DNA of 64,000 nt from assembly GCA_022641835.1 (NCBI GenBank), contig CP048725.1, positions 124,001 through 188,000 of the forward strand. Reading direction: 5' to 3'. The notes beneath the pieces were generated by a model. It saw nothing but the letters and a program-made list of their open reading frames with translations. It ran no database searches and was not told where the DNA came from. Shown here in pieces: positions 19,249 through 29,670 of the stretch; the first letter of the stretch is position 1; every line of letters begins with the position of its first letter. The DNA is from Petasospora fabianii (taxonomy: Eukaryota > Ascomycota > Saccharomycetes > Phaffomycetales > Wickerhamomycetaceae). Both the position numbers and the translations under genes were made by a program.

Positions 19249-20431
19249 TTCAGTAGAGTTCGGTTTATGTGTGTTATGATGCACTTCTAGAAGGCACAAT
19301 TCCTTGTCACGGGTCCTGTGGGATCTTTTTTTGTGGATGTTATAGTTCCCAATGAAGTGGCGTTGCTCTTCACGCGCGCTATTTTAGCACATGAAAACAC
19401 ATCTAAACACTGCATAATCAACCCGAACACCATATAGTCAAGACACCCTTACACCTTTTTGAACAACGTTATACTTCATAGCATTAAAGCTCACAATGAA
19501 CATACAGAGATAATAACCTAGACCTAAATAAGCGTAAAATAATCCTCTGTATTAATGTAGTGCCTTAAAATGTGCTTTTGTATTGTAAGATAAATCAATT
19601 AAATTTTGAAAGTTCTAAAAATCCGTTCATTAATTGGAAGAACTTTAACTTCAATTTGTATAAAACACTCTAAATTTCATTCTTTTAGCCAAATTTGCCC
19701 TATAAAAAGTCTTCAACTTTCAATCTTACACATAATGACAAAATCTCTGGCTTGAAGTGACCAAAAGTGATGCGAATGGACCTAGAAAGTGAAAAAGCTT
19801 GTTCTGCGAGATGTGGGGTAATGCAGAACATTATCACGATAATGATCGATCAATCAGTTAGATAAAGCAGCGGCAGAGTGACTATAACATGACTGTAAGA
19901 TTTTTGAAGTGATGCTAGATGTTTAGCGCATCCTCATCTAGAAGTGCTGTCACAGCCACATTCGAGCTGTTGGTATAGATGCTTAAGACCATGTCATGGC
20001 ATGAAATCATTTGCTTTCGCTACAACAGTAATACGTTTAATTGAGCTTTGAAACAAACTTGACAGTAAACAGAACTACGGATTAGCCAGAGAACAAGGTA
20101 GAGGAAAGAAATGAGTTACAATGGCTAAAAACAATGGAATTCAATTAATGATTAGTGTTTCAAAACCGATTTGGCAGCACAGTTGGAAAGATTTGCAGAT
20201 GTCAGCCAATAAGGGAAGATACATTAGAGTACAATGTATAGATACTTCTGCATATAAAAAGCTTCTAAACAGCTCGTGGGCCCCGCTATTGTGGATAGAA
20301 CTTTGATCTGTAGGCTATGTGGCTTACCGAGATTTCAAGCACCGGCGAGATCCGCGAGATCCATGCTCCAGCATTGCAGAGAATATCATACTGGGCCCTA
20401 ACTGCAGTGATCTCACAAAAGAGGCCCACAT
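19249..20431. other. Intergenic region between PAH1 and the MLH2-type gene
   Basis: About 1.2 kb, AT-rich especially at 19540-19740, containing the PAH1 promoter and the 3' flank of the downstream MutL gene. The longest ATG frame (20121-20306, 61 codons) has no recognisable similarity. No RNA gene seen. Confidence 0.5.
19388..19397 (+). promoter_or_regulatory. Inositol/choline-responsive element match (CACATGAAAA) upstream of PAH1
   Basis: The ten bases match the Ino2/Ino4 consensus CAYRTGAARW at every position. They lie 140 bp upstream of the PAH1 start codon. A random match is expected roughly twice per 64 kb on both strands, so the location is suggestive only. Confidence 0.4.
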
Positions 20432-22513
20432 TCAATATATAGCAACGTTCCAGTTCTCACCGATCCTCCACTCTTTCATCTTGTTATCCATGAATTGGTG
20501 TATTATTTGTTCCACACACTCCCGATCGAGTATTCCCTCAGTTTCACCTTCCGCACCAAATGGTGAGAAACTTGGATCAACGGGCACGACAACTTGGCAG
20601 ACCCTCAAGGGCTCATCATCAGCTCGTGGATGGGTTGCTTCCGTCCCTTTGCTGTGTTGTAAGACAGCCTCGGCTCTCGTCGAGGTACATAGGGGTAATA
20701 CGGATTGACGCTTGACATGGGTGCTAACTGAACGCACAGGGGAAGGTGTCGGGATGAGTGTGGGAGTAGCGATAAGCGAAATTTTAGAGACACGGGGTGT
20801 TGTGCTTCCTAAAGGAGGTTTCATGACCCTGCTTGGAATCCTTTTCCTCCGAGGTTTCTTCACTCGGGAAGCAGGAACTAGCATGGACTGATTTGCATCT
20901 GCCAAGGTTGCTGAGCATTGGGTGGATGTTACATGTGGAGGTTGATGTGTCTGGTCCAGAGGATGGTTTTTTGTTGATGATACCTCACGGTCTGGGCGCA
21001 TCAGAATGAGTGTAAAAGGGTTAGAGACAGTTATGGACTTCGATAATCCCAATTCATCGTCTTGCTCGTCTTCGTTATAGTTGTAGGACGTGATTGATGT
21101 GTTCCTACTAAGAGACGTATTGACGCTCGGGGATGGTGGTGTGAGATACCCCTCAGAATCATCAGATGAAAGCTTATCATGCATGAAGTGGCTCCAGGAT
21201 TTGTCGCTGGCGGTAACTTCTTCTGAATCTGGACGCTGAGAAACGTCATCAGAGAATTGCTTCAGCTTTGGGAAAGAAGGTCGCTCATGCGCAACGGGTA
21301 ATATTATTGATCTTTCCGGGGTAATGGTATCTGTGAGTGAACAGGCTAACCCGGAATCAATGCATGAAGCACGGATCCCAAATTGGGGGTCAGGTGTACA
21401 ATAGGATCCTGGAGACGCAAGTTTCAAGTAATCATCCAAAAGTTGATCAAACTGTAGGATAATAGACTCAAGGTGGACAAGATAAACGTCATCCTTTTTA
21501 GGCTCGATGTTAGCATCCACATCTTGATGTGGAACATCAATCTTAACCATCCATGGAAAGTTCTTCGGAGGTGCTCCGTGTATGTTAGACAACTTGGAGC
21601 TTAACTTACGCTTAATCAGGATGCCAGTGGCGGATGCACCAGCCAAGAGGCGGCCGTTAACACTGATTAGGGACTGTAAGCCCATCAAACTAGCAGATGA
21701 CAGGAAGGATGCAGGAGCGGTTATAGAGATGTTTGCGTGACAAGGTGCGTCCGAGGAAGATGAAAGGGTGGTGAAGGTATTATGTTGGGACCATAGGGAC
21801 AATAAAGCGGTCAGATTTGTGACTGGAGGCGTTGCAAACCGTTGTGTGGTGCCGATCTCTCTGTAACCAGCAGACTTGGTGACGAGATTGAAAATGAATC
21901 TTACTCGAGGGGCATGAAGAATTGCGTAGTGTTTGATGACGAGCTCGATAGCACTTATGAACTCCTTAGGGGGCTTCTTCAGAAGCATTTTTCTACGCGC
22001 TGGGGTGTTATGAAAGAGACCCTTGACAACGACGGTGGTTCCCACAGGTGCGGCAACACGCTTCACAGGCGCCCGCATACGAGCTGTGGGGAAAACGATC
22101 TGAGGGGGGAGGTTAGTGACAGCGGGAGCTGTAGAAGAAGAAGCGACTGTCGGTTCCCATTGGAATGCAGTGGCATCCGAGGCTGTACGTGTGGTGCATT
22201 GACACCGTTCGGTGAGACGGCAGATCAAGTGGAGCGCTTCACCACGGAAGCCTAAGTCTCGAGAACCCGGTGCTTTGGAGGAGGATGCTGGGGCAAAGAC
22301 GAGGTGATGGTCTTCTTGGAGAATACCGTTGCCGTTGTCACTGACGGAGATGTAGGATAAGCCGCCCGTTGGTGAATCGACTGCAATGGCGATCTGCGTG
22401 CTGCCGGCGTCTAGCGCGTTGTCGAGGAGCTCCCTGACCACAGCGACTGGGCTATCCACGGCGGCAGCTGCCTGGAGGGTCCTGCCCGTGGCTGTGATGG
22501 ATCTAATTGACAT
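20432..22513 (-). CDS. MLH2: MutL-family mismatch repair protein, Mlh2 type
   Basis: 693 residues from the ATG at 22513, which opens a canonical MutL start (MSIRSITATGRTLQ...SPVAVVRELLDNALDAG). The frame extends 61 codons upstream only from a TTG. The GHKL ATPase motifs are present: ELLDNALDAG at 28-37, DNGNG at about 59-63, and LGFRGEAL near 90-97. A transducer-domain-like region follows, ending DVDANIEPKKDDVYL. The rest is Ser/Thr/Pro-rich linker with a short C-terminus. The endonuclease motif DQHAxDExxxxE of Pms1 and Mlh3 is absent. Length and missing endonuclease fit Mlh2 (695 in S. cerevisiae), an accessory partner of Mlh1. A degenerate Pms1 paralogue cannot be excluded. Confidence 0.78.
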   Translation of the reverse strand: MSIRSITATGRTLQAAAAVDSPVAVVRELLDNALDAGSTQIAIAVDSPTGGLSYISVSDNGNGILQEDHHLVFAPASSSKAPGSRDLGFRGEALHLICRLTERCQCTTRTASDATAFQWEPTVASSSTAPAVTNLPPQIVFPTARMRAPVKRVAAPVGTTVVVKGLFHNTPARRKMLLKKPPKEFISAIELVIKHYAILHAPRVRFIFNLVTKSAGYREIGTTQRFATPPVTNLTALLSLWSQHNTFTTLSSSSDAPCHANISITAPASFLSSASLMGLQSLISVNGRLLAGASATGILIKRKLSSKLSNIHGAPPKNFPWMVKIDVPHQDVDANIEPKKDDVYLVHLESIILQFDQLLDDYLKLASPGSYCTPDPQFGIRASCIDSGLACSLTDTITPERSIILPVAHERPSFPKLKQFSDDVSQRPDSEEVTASDKSWSHFMHDKLSSDDSEGYLTPPSPSVNTSLSRNTSITSYNYNEDEQDDELGLSKSITVSNPFTLILMRPDREVSSTKNHPLDQTHQPPHVTSTQCSATLADANQSMLVPASRVKKPRRKRIPSRVMKPPLGSTTPRVSKISLIATPTLIPTPSPVRSVSTHVKRQSVLPLCTSTRAEAVLQHSKGTEATHPRADDEPLRVCQVVVPVDPSFSPFGAEGETEGILDRECVEQIIHQFMDNKMKEWRIGENWNVAIY

Positions 22514-23057
22514 ATTTCCGAATGCAGTTTCCGTATCTCTAAAGGGGTCTTCTTCTTTCAGTTGGCGGGTGGTGCTTAGAGAGAAGCAGTGTGCCGCTGT
22601 AGAGTACAGCAGTGTGACGCGTGCGAAATTCATCTCGGCCAAGCGATGTGGGACCTGGAAAGGGGCCTCACTGACAGGGATCTTGGCATTGGCCAAGCTG
22701 TCTCCTTCTCGATGCAGGCTCAGATAAAGAAACTATCATTAGCTTACAGTAGCCCTTGATCATGCCATTTTGCATCCGATCCTCGATGCGGGATAGTTCA
22801 AGGCAGCACCAAAGCCTCTTTTTTTGAGGTGCACCTGCAGCTAGCTGACCTCCCCGCACCAACATGAGTTCGAAATGCAGAGGTAAACTGGCAGATTGAG
22901 GCTGACAGACGGCACCTGGGTACAGTCAACTTTTGCAAATCCCTCTACTCCGATCCACACTGTGATCTTGGAAAAGGTACAAAAGGCCGTCATGATCCCG
23001 TTTGTTGACCCCTCAATGGCTCGCTAAAATGGCCCCTAATTCAATAAGATCTTTAAG
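22514..23057. other. Intergenic region, divergent promoters of the MutL and lipase genes
   Basis: The first 180 bp upstream of the MutL start are still open in frame but lack an ATG at the far end. Nothing else gene-like was seen, and no clear TATA box is present near the lipase start. Confidence 0.4.
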
Positions 23058-24104
23058 ATGCTTCTCCCACTCGTTGCCCTCTCCACCATTATTACACAGG
23101 CTCTGGCTACTATATCCGACGCACAGTACTCACAGCTCTTTGAGGGTGCCTCCTGGGCGAAGGTTGCGTACTGCACAGCTGACTTGACCTTTGACGAGGG
23201 AAACCTCGCCAATGAGTGCCCTCTTATGGACTTCTGTACCGAACACAACACTGTCCAATTGATCGATGTCATTCGCCCAAACATCGCTGAGCTCGAAATC
23301 TCAGGCTCGGCTTATGTCGCTGCTGACGACACCAACAAGAAGGTGTACGCCGTCTTCCGTGGTTCTCTCTCCCCTGGTGACTGGATCACGGACATCACGT
23401 TTGCCCAGTGTGATTACGTCCCTTACATTGGCTCCACTCTTACTGCCGAGAAGCTAGTCAGAGCCAATGGCTCCGACGTCGATACCTTAAACGCCGTGAT
23501 CAATGATAACGGTGACTCGGACGCCTGTGTTGATTGTAAGGTGCACTGCGGTCTCTTCATCGCCTACACCCAGTTTATGGAGCGTGTCTACACCGCTGCT
23601 AAGCCATATATTGAAATGGGTTACAACCTCACCGTCTCTGGTCACTCACTTGGTGGTGGCTACGCTGCCTTGGCCGGTCTTGACTTCCAGCTCGCCGGTG
23701 CTAACCCATTGGTCATCACCTACGCTTCTCTCAGATCAGGTAACCCAGAGTTTAACAAGTTCGTCGATGAGAAATTCGGCACCGCTGACAAGGATGCTGC
23801 CGTTGCCGCCGGTAATGCATTGGAATACGGTACTTACGCCAGAGTCTACGAGAGATCTGATATCGTTCCAGAGCTCCCACCAGGCGATTACACCCACTCA
23901 GGTCTCCAGTTCGAGCTGACTACTTCCATGCTGACCCAGACAGCCGATGAAGTCGTCTACAACGGTCCTTCTAACAATGATGAGAATTCTGCCTTCGACT
24001 TTGACTGGTCCAACCCTCTTAACTACTTCATTGTCCTTCAGCACTTAAACTACTTTGTGAGAGTCTCTTGGCCATGTACTGATGCTTTCAATATCAAGGA
24101 GTAA
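23058..24104 (+). CDS. Secreted class 3 triacylglycerol lipase
   Basis: 348 residues with a signal peptide (about 1-18, MLLPLVALSTIITQALA). The alpha/beta-hydrolase nucleophile elbow GHSLGG places the catalytic Ser at 197; Asp268 (SDIVPELPPG) and His329 (LQHLNYF) complete a plausible triad in the order of fungal class 3 lipases. The oxyanion-side motif VYAVFRGS lies near residue 97. Numerous cysteines and N-glycosylation sequons suit an extracellular enzyme. Relatives include the secreted lipases of Yarrowia and Geotrichum and the S. cerevisiae YJR107W group. Codon choice is strongly biased toward preferred codons, hinting at high expression. Substrate specificity cannot be told from sequence. 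Confidence 0.93.
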   Translation: MLLPLVALSTIITQALATISDAQYSQLFEGASWAKVAYCTADLTFDEGNLANECPLMDFCTEHNTVQLIDVIRPNIAELEISGSAYVAADDTNKKVYAVFRGSLSPGDWITDITFAQCDYVPYIGSTLTAEKLVRANGSDVDTLNAVINDNGDSDACVDCKVHCGLFIAYTQFMERVYTAAKPYIEMGYNLTVSGHSLGGGYAALAGLDFQLAGANPLVITYASLRSGNPEFNKFVDEKFGTADKDAAVAAGNALEYGTYARVYERSDIVPELPPGDYTHSGLQFELTTSMLTQTADEVVYNGPSNNDENSAFDFDWSNPLNYFIVLQHLNYFVRVSWPCTDAFNIKE

Positions 24105-24368
24105 AGTAATATCTACGATCTGATATCCCGTACTCATTCAAAAAGATATATCTTTGGACATTCTGGTCAATATGTGTCATGATCAGGGCTGCTCTCCGGA
24201 AGAGTAGTTTACAACTTATGAGCAGTTCTCTTTCCTTTTTCTTCTCCTTCTACCCGTTTAATAAAAACGTTTCGGAACTCTTACCAATAAATGTCACTTT
24301 CATTAGCTTCAAGTAAAAATTCAATCTAAAACGAAAAAAAAAAACAAAAGCAAATGCCTTAAACATAA

Positions 24369-26000
24369 TCAACGAATAACGTAGTCACCAGTCCTACAGA
24401 TGTACTTGACACCTTTGTAAGGCTGAACGTCTCCCCAACCTCTCACAATCTTCAAACTATCAACCTTGATACCACTCGGAAGGGCACCTTTCAACTCATA
24501 CTTCAATGCAATCTCCTTCGGTTCATGAACAGCACCATCATTTCCACCTTCGGCTTTCTCATCACCATCATCAACAAGCTCATCGGCATCACTAGCATCC
24601 TCGATGATACCACGCAAAACGGCGGTGACACCAAGCTTCTGACTTGGTTCAAAGACCCACTCGAACTTACCTTGGGATCCAGACTGGAAATCACCATGAC
24701 TCAATCTCAAGATCTTGACACTTTGATGCGCCTCAGTCTTGATCTCCACCTTCAAATGCTCAATTTTGGAAACACCAGTATGCATACTGATATTAACGCT
24801 AATTTCAAACTCATTCCCCTTGACACCTAGACCATGCCTATAATCAGGCGTGATGACACCAATTGGCTTTTGTGAGCGATGCGTTGATGAGAGGCGGTCA
24901 AGTTCGATGGTGTATTGGGCAAGCCTACTCTTACCATCTGCTGGGATGAATGACAAAACACCCTGTCTGTTCAGCCACTTATCAACACGAACAGCACGAT
25001 GGAATGATGGATGTGGAATGTTGTTACCAGCCAAGTTCAGCGTGAGGAGTACATCTGGGATACCGCTAAGATGGGATGTGAAATCAATTGTTCCCTCTAT
25101 GAAGGCAATTGTAGTGAGAAGCTTGTTTGTGGTAATAGAGGATTTGGCTCCCTTGGTAGTCTTGTGAGACACGTGATACGGTGAGAGAACAACGTTGATT
25201 GTCTCTATGAGGTCAACAAAGACTTCGTTGTTGGTGTATTTCACATTTGGTCTTCTCCATGGGGCCCTTTCCTGAGCCATGTCTGAAGATGAGATACCAC
25301 TACTGGAACCCAACGAGCTCAGTTTGGCACCACCACTGACATAATTTTTGGCAAATTGGTTCGTGGTGGCAATAATGTTTGATGTGAGTGAGTTGTTGAA
25401 TGGGACAAGATCTCTGAGAGCATTCAGATCGGTGATGTATGGTTTTCCACCTTGAATAAGCTCTTGCATCAAGTTGCACATCACGTCATAGTTGGCTTCA
25501 ATCTTGAGCGGATTCAAGGGTTTACCAAAGTAGTCAAGAAGCGTAGTGATGACACTATGGAGGAAGACAAACACAAACGCTGGATTGACGGGTACCATGG
25601 TTGTACGTTTTTTACCCTTGGACTTCTTCTCTTCGTTACTGGCGATGGCCGACGCGTCAACACCATCATCATCTTGGAACTGGTCGTAGTCGTTGTCTGG
25701 GGCGGAGTCGTCGCCATCATCATCGGAGTCACCTATCGTCTTCAATCGAAGCGACTCCTCGTCGTGGTACTGTCTGACAAAGGCATATGCAACAATACGC
25801 CCTTGCTTTTGGCGATATACGGTGTGGGTCTGGGAGACCTCAACGACGGCCTCGTTGTGGCTGGCATGTGGAGAAGTGGTGGATGATCCGCGGACCGTAG
25901 AGAGCACAGTCTTGAGAGATGGGGAGGAGGCGCTTGTAGGATACTCGAATATCAGATTATCTCGGTCATCAGTAAGGTAGACACCTTCAATCGTGGCCAT
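24369..26000 (-). CDS. APM3: AP-3 adaptor complex mu subunit Apm3
   Basis: 543 residues. AP-3 mediates direct Golgi-to-vacuole transport of cargo such as alkaline phosphatase; the mu subunit recognises tyrosine- and leucine-based signals. The N-terminal longin-like region (1-150) is interrupted by an acidic insert rich in Asp (about 90-125). LLDYFGKPLNPLKIEANYDVM matches the end of the longin domain. The mu-homology domain begins with APWRRPNVKYTNNEVFVDLIE (near 245), the usual W-R-x-x-x-x-KYxxNE signature, and runs to the C-terminus with a second acidic insert. The protein is longer than S. cerevisiae Apm3 (483). It is convergent with the lipase gene. Confidence 0.93.
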   Translation of the reverse strand: MATIEGVYLTDDRDNLIFEYPTSASSPSLKTVLSTVRGSSTTSPHASHNEAVVEVSQTHTVYRQKQGRIVAYAFVRQYHDEESLRLKTIGDSDDDGDDSAPDNDYDQFQDDDGVDASAIASNEEKKSKGKKRTTMVPVNPAFVFVFLHSVITTLLDYFGKPLNPLKIEANYDVMCNLMQELIQGGKPYITDLNALRDLVPFNNSLTSNIIATTNQFAKNYVSGGAKLSSLGSSSGISSSDMAQERAPWRRPNVKYTNNEVFVDLIETINVVLSPYHVSHKTTKGAKSSITTNKLLTTIAFIEGTIDFTSHLSGIPDVLLTLNLAGNNIPHPSFHRAVRVDKWLNRQGVLSFIPADGKSRLAQYTIELDRLSSTHRSQKPIGVITPDYRHGLGVKGNEFEISVNISMHTGVSKIEHLKVEIKTEAHQSVKILRLSHGDFQSGSQGKFEWVFEPSQKLGVTAVLRGIIEDASDADELVDDGDEKAEGGNDGAVHEPKEIALKYELKGALPSGIKVDSLKIVRGWGDVQPYKGVKYICRTGDYVIR

Positions 26001-26456
26001 TCTTCGTGGTGGGCGAGTGTGAACGGCGAGTCTATGAGGGGTGTGTGAGGCAACGGAAAAGCAGTGGCTTAATGGTCTGAAGGGCCTGTGATGAAGATCC
26101 TCTGGGGTATGTGTCTTGTTCTTAAGGGAAGCTCTGGACAGGGAGAAAAAGTAAGAGGCAGTGAAATGCGCAATTGAGGATGTCGAGCTGTTTGTCCCTG
26201 AACCAGGTTTATCGCCGTGATCCCGACTCCACGCGAACGATCAAGCTCGGCATCGCGCTATTGCCCAGCGTAATCATCAGCACGAACGCCACGCTGAGGA
26301 GATACAAATGTTAGCTACAGGCGTTTATCTCAGCACGGAAATCTTACAGCCCCTGCTCCTTCCAAGGCAAACTTATCTACAAAATCGTTGCTTTCATCTG
26401 ACAAGCATGACATGGGGCATGGACATTAATACCAAAGTAGTCTTTGGTCGAGGGCA
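26001..26456. other. Intergenic region, APM3 promoter and GCN20 3' flank
   Basis: 456 bp with no gene, repeat or RNA that I can recognise. GCN20 ends at 26457 and APM3 starts at 26000; note that the two are tandem on the minus strand. Confidence 0.4.
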
Positions 26457-28715
26457 TTAGTGCTTCTTGACAACACCAGAGTTGTCTGCAGAGGCAAGAA
26501 TGTACTTCTTGTAGTCGTAGATCGTACCATCAAACTTCTTGACAGTACCAGCTTCACTGACCCAGATCTCGTTACACACTCTGTGAATGGTATCAACATC
26601 GTGCGAAACCATCAAGACACCACCCTTGAACTTTCTCAAAGCATCACTGAGTGCATCTAAACCAGCAGTATCCAAATGGTTAGAAGGCTCATCCATGATG
26701 AGAATGTGTGGGTTGGAGAGACAGAGAGATGCGAACGCAACACGGGATTTTTGACCACCAGAAAGCAGCTGCATCTTTTGCAAACCGAGAGTACCAGTGA
26801 TACCGAAGGATCCCAAATGACGTCTATACTCCTCATCGGTCTTACCTGGGAATGCCTTGGACATCCAGTCAACAGCGGACAAGGTAAGATCCATGGAATC
26901 AACGTGATGCTGGGCAAAGTAACCAATTCTGAGACGTGGGTTCTTAGAGACCCAACCCTTAAGTGGACGGAGCTTCTCCATCAGCACCTTCAACAGTGTG
27001 GTCTTACCACAACCGTTAGCACCGACAAGAGCAATACGAGAGTCCATCTGAACGTCCAAGTCAACATCCTTGAGCAACAGATCGTCTGGGGAGTAACCAA
27101 AGGACACCTCCTTGAGTGTGAGAATAGGTGGAGAGATTCCATCTGGTTCTGGGAAGGAGAAAGTGATAGCCTTGTCCTCCTCTGGTGGCTCCAACACTGG
27201 CATTTTCTCGAGCTTCTTGATACGAGACTGAGCCTCAGAGGATTTAGCAGCGTTGTATCTGTACTTGTCAATGAATGCCTGCATATGAGCTCTGACCTGC
27301 ATCTGGTTCTCGTATTCACGCTGAGCATTCTTACGTCTTTCCTCCTTCGTAGCGTAGAAGGTGTCAAAGTCCTGACCACGGTAGTAATCAAGACGCTCTG
27401 AATGCTGATGGATAATGTCGGTGGCAACTTCGTTCAAGAATGCACGATCGTGCGACACAATGATGACTGTGTTCTCGTATGTTTTCAGGTAGTCACCAAG
27501 GAAAGTGATGGATGGAACATCCAACATATTGGAAGGTTCATCAAGAAGCAAAAGGTCCGGCTTACAGAACAAAGCACGTGCAAGAGAGAGTCTCATTCTC
27601 CAACCACCAGAGAAGGAGTTAGTTGGTCTCTGTTGGGAGTCCTTTGTGAAACCAAGACCGTAGAGAATAGAAGCGGCACGGGCCTCAGCCTTATCGGACT
27701 CCATCTCGTTCAACTTCTCGACAACCTCCAGAAGATGCTGTTCAAGATCCTCTCGCTCGTTATCAAGCTTCTTAACCTCCAAACTCTCTTCATCAAACTC
27801 CTTTCTGAGTTCCTCAATCTCATTGATTCTCTCCTGGTGCTGCTTCTCCTCTTTCAAAAGACTCTTTCTCCAAACGTCTGCATCCAACACAGACTGAATG
27901 GCACTGGTTTCCGAACCTGTGATCTCCTGCTCAACGTGCAAGATCGTAATATGCTTTGGAACATTCAACTCTCTTCTAGACAACGCTCTAAGAAGTGTGG
28001 ACTTACCGATACCGTTCTGACCAACGATACCATATCTGTGACCATGAGCTAAGGAAAGTGATGCATCACTAAGAATTCTCTGACCATCACCAACGTATAA
28101 ATCAAAGGTGTCAATTTGAATATCCTTGGACTTACCAGCAGCAGAACCAAACTCAATTGGGTTAATCTTGAGGAAGAACTCATCGTAGTCTTCCTGGGTT
28201 GTCTCGTTGATGAGCTTGGAGGCCTCATACTTAACGAATTTGTTGGCTCTCTTGGCCACCTTAGCGGCAATCTTCTTCTCAGCCTTCTCGAGCTTCTTTT
28301 TGTCAACCTTGGACTCAACATGTCTTCCCGTGTGTTCGATGTCTCTGGAAACACCAAGCAAAGCGAGTGACGTGTTAATGTTTCTCTTGGAGGCGTGATT
28401 CTTGAGGAGGTTAATGTCAAGAAGTCTCTTCGATGTATCACCAGTAAGTTCAAGCTTGGCCTGATTGGCCTTAAGCTCGGTAGAGAGCTTTTCAGTCACA
28501 GAGCCGGTAAGTTTGTCGACCTTTGCGGCATCACCACCAGCGTTCTTGAGAAGGTCAGCAATGAAGGCGATCTCATCCTCAATGTTCAGCTGCTGGGCAA
28601 AGACACTGTCCTCTGTGGCCTGTTGGAGGTTGTTGATGTATCCAACGGCATAATCTGCCACAATTGGGTCAATCTGTGGCACGGCCTGGCGCACCTGGAG
28701 ACCGATATTGGACAT
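26457..28715 (-). CDS. GCN20: ABC-F translation factor Gcn20
   Basis: 752 residues, the same length as S. cerevisiae Gcn20. Gcn20 partners Gcn1 on ribosomes and helps uncharged tRNA activate the kinase Gcn2. The N-terminal 190 residues form the Gcn1-binding region and a charged Lys-rich segment. The first ABC domain has Walker A GQNGIGKST (about 231-239), signature SGGWRMRLSLARAL and Walker B LLLLDEPSNMLD. The second has GANGCGKTT (about 562), LLSGGQKSRVAFA and ILIMDEPSNHLD. A helical linker typical of ABC-F proteins lies between them, and there are no membrane segments. It is divergent from COA6 across 236 bp. Confidence 0.97.
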   Translation of the reverse strand: MSNIGLQVRQAVPQIDPIVADYAVGYINNLQQATEDSVFAQQLNIEDEIAFIADLLKNAGGDAAKVDKLTGSVTEKLSTELKANQAKLELTGDTSKRLLDINLLKNHASKRNINTSLALLGVSRDIEHTGRHVESKVDKKKLEKAEKKIAAKVAKRANKFVKYEASKLINETTQEDYDEFFLKINPIEFGSAAGKSKDIQIDTFDLYVGDGQRILSDASLSLAHGHRYGIVGQNGIGKSTLLRALSRRELNVPKHITILHVEQEITGSETSAIQSVLDADVWRKSLLKEEKQHQERINEIEELRKEFDEESLEVKKLDNEREDLEQHLLEVVEKLNEMESDKAEARAASILYGLGFTKDSQQRPTNSFSGGWRMRLSLARALFCKPDLLLLDEPSNMLDVPSITFLGDYLKTYENTVIIVSHDRAFLNEVATDIIHQHSERLDYYRGQDFDTFYATKEERRKNAQREYENQMQVRAHMQAFIDKYRYNAAKSSEAQSRIKKLEKMPVLEPPEEDKAITFSFPEPDGISPPILTLKEVSFGYSPDDLLLKDVDLDVQMDSRIALVGANGCGKTTLLKVLMEKLRPLKGWVSKNPRLRIGYFAQHHVDSMDLTLSAVDWMSKAFPGKTDEEYRRHLGSFGITGTLGLQKMQLLSGGQKSRVAFASLCLSNPHILIMDEPSNHLDTAGLDALSDALRKFKGGVLMVSHDVDTIHRVCNEIWVSEAGTVKKFDGTIYDYKKYILASADNSGVVKKH

Positions 28716-28951
28716 TGTTCTGTGGATAAGCTGCTGAATAAGAAGAAGAGTCTACAAGTCTTAGTTGGTCTTCCATCACGACCTTCACCACTTTTTTCCA
28801 GCGTGCCCGTTACCAAAAAAATCCGCGAAATCTGGATCACCATCACCATCCCGAAGCCCGACCGAAGGTTTGAAGCAACATCATCTCTTCTCTTAAACGA
28901 CTGAGCTGCTCTTGAGACCGAGAAAGCCATATTTAAAATATCAAACACAAA

Positions 28952-29272
28952 ATGGCTCTTTTCTCGTCGTCAACACCGAAGGAATCCACCCCGCCAAACC
29001 GTTCCAAGCGTGAACAGTGCTGGGACGCTCGTGACAAGTACTACCAATGTCTTGAGACGAACAAGGTTGATAACCCGCTCGAGGACAAGTTCGCCCCTGT
29101 GATCAAGAAAGAGTGCTCTTCAGTGGAGAAGGAATTTGAGGCTAACTGTGCTAGCAGTTGGGTCCACTACTTTAAGGAAAAGTACGTTGTGGATCTCAAG
29201 AAGGAGAGATTCTTGAAGGAGATGGAGGCAAAGGGCGGTCAGCAATTGCCTTTCCCAATTGACAGAAAGTGA
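28952..29272 (+). CDS. COA6: Cytochrome c oxidase assembly factor Coa6
   Basis: 106 residues. Coa6 is a soluble intermembrane-space protein that assists copper delivery to Cox2. The twin-Cys motif is of the Coa6 kind: CWDARDKYYQC is CX9C and CSSVEKEFEANC is CX10C. The flanking SSWVHYFKEKYVVDLKKE matches the family C-terminal helix. No presequence is present, as expected for an import route through Mia40. No intron. Confidence 0.95.
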   Translation: MALFSSSTPKESTPPNRSKREQCWDARDKYYQCLETNKVDNPLEDKFAPVIKKECSSVEKEFEANCASSWVHYFKEKYVVDLKKERFLKEMEAKGGQQLPFPIDRK

Positions 29273-29670
29273 AATATGAGGACGGAAAAGGTTTCAGCTT
29301 TGTACATATTTTGAAAATTTATGATCTTGTTTATGTGAGAATGGCGTTGTTGTAGTGCACAGAACAGCTTTGGACCAGTGGTGGCAATCATTTTGCAAGC
29401 GATGTATGTCCGACACTGGCCGTGATAACTAGTGCTGAATTATGACTACGTCATTCCAAGCAATATATTAGACATGGATGAATTGTGAGCTATATTAAAC
29501 ATGAGAAAGTCAAATGTATATGAGTGTGCAGCATGGTGGGGGCATCAAGGAAACAAAACAACCGGGTGGGATACAAAACATTATATGCAACAGGAAACAG
29601 ACAAAAAGAATAAAAAAACAATAGGAACATCTTTCAAACCAATAACAAAAAAGTGTGCCTTACCAACTCC
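29273..29670. other. Convergent 3' flanks of COA6 and FAA
   Basis: About 400 bp of AT-rich sequence with A-rich stretches near 29590-29650. No gene or RNA recognised. Confidence 0.4.

Noticed and set aside
20121-20306. 61-codon ATG frame in the PAH1-MLH2 intergenic region
   Set aside because: Short, AT-rich, without family resemblance or promoter signals.
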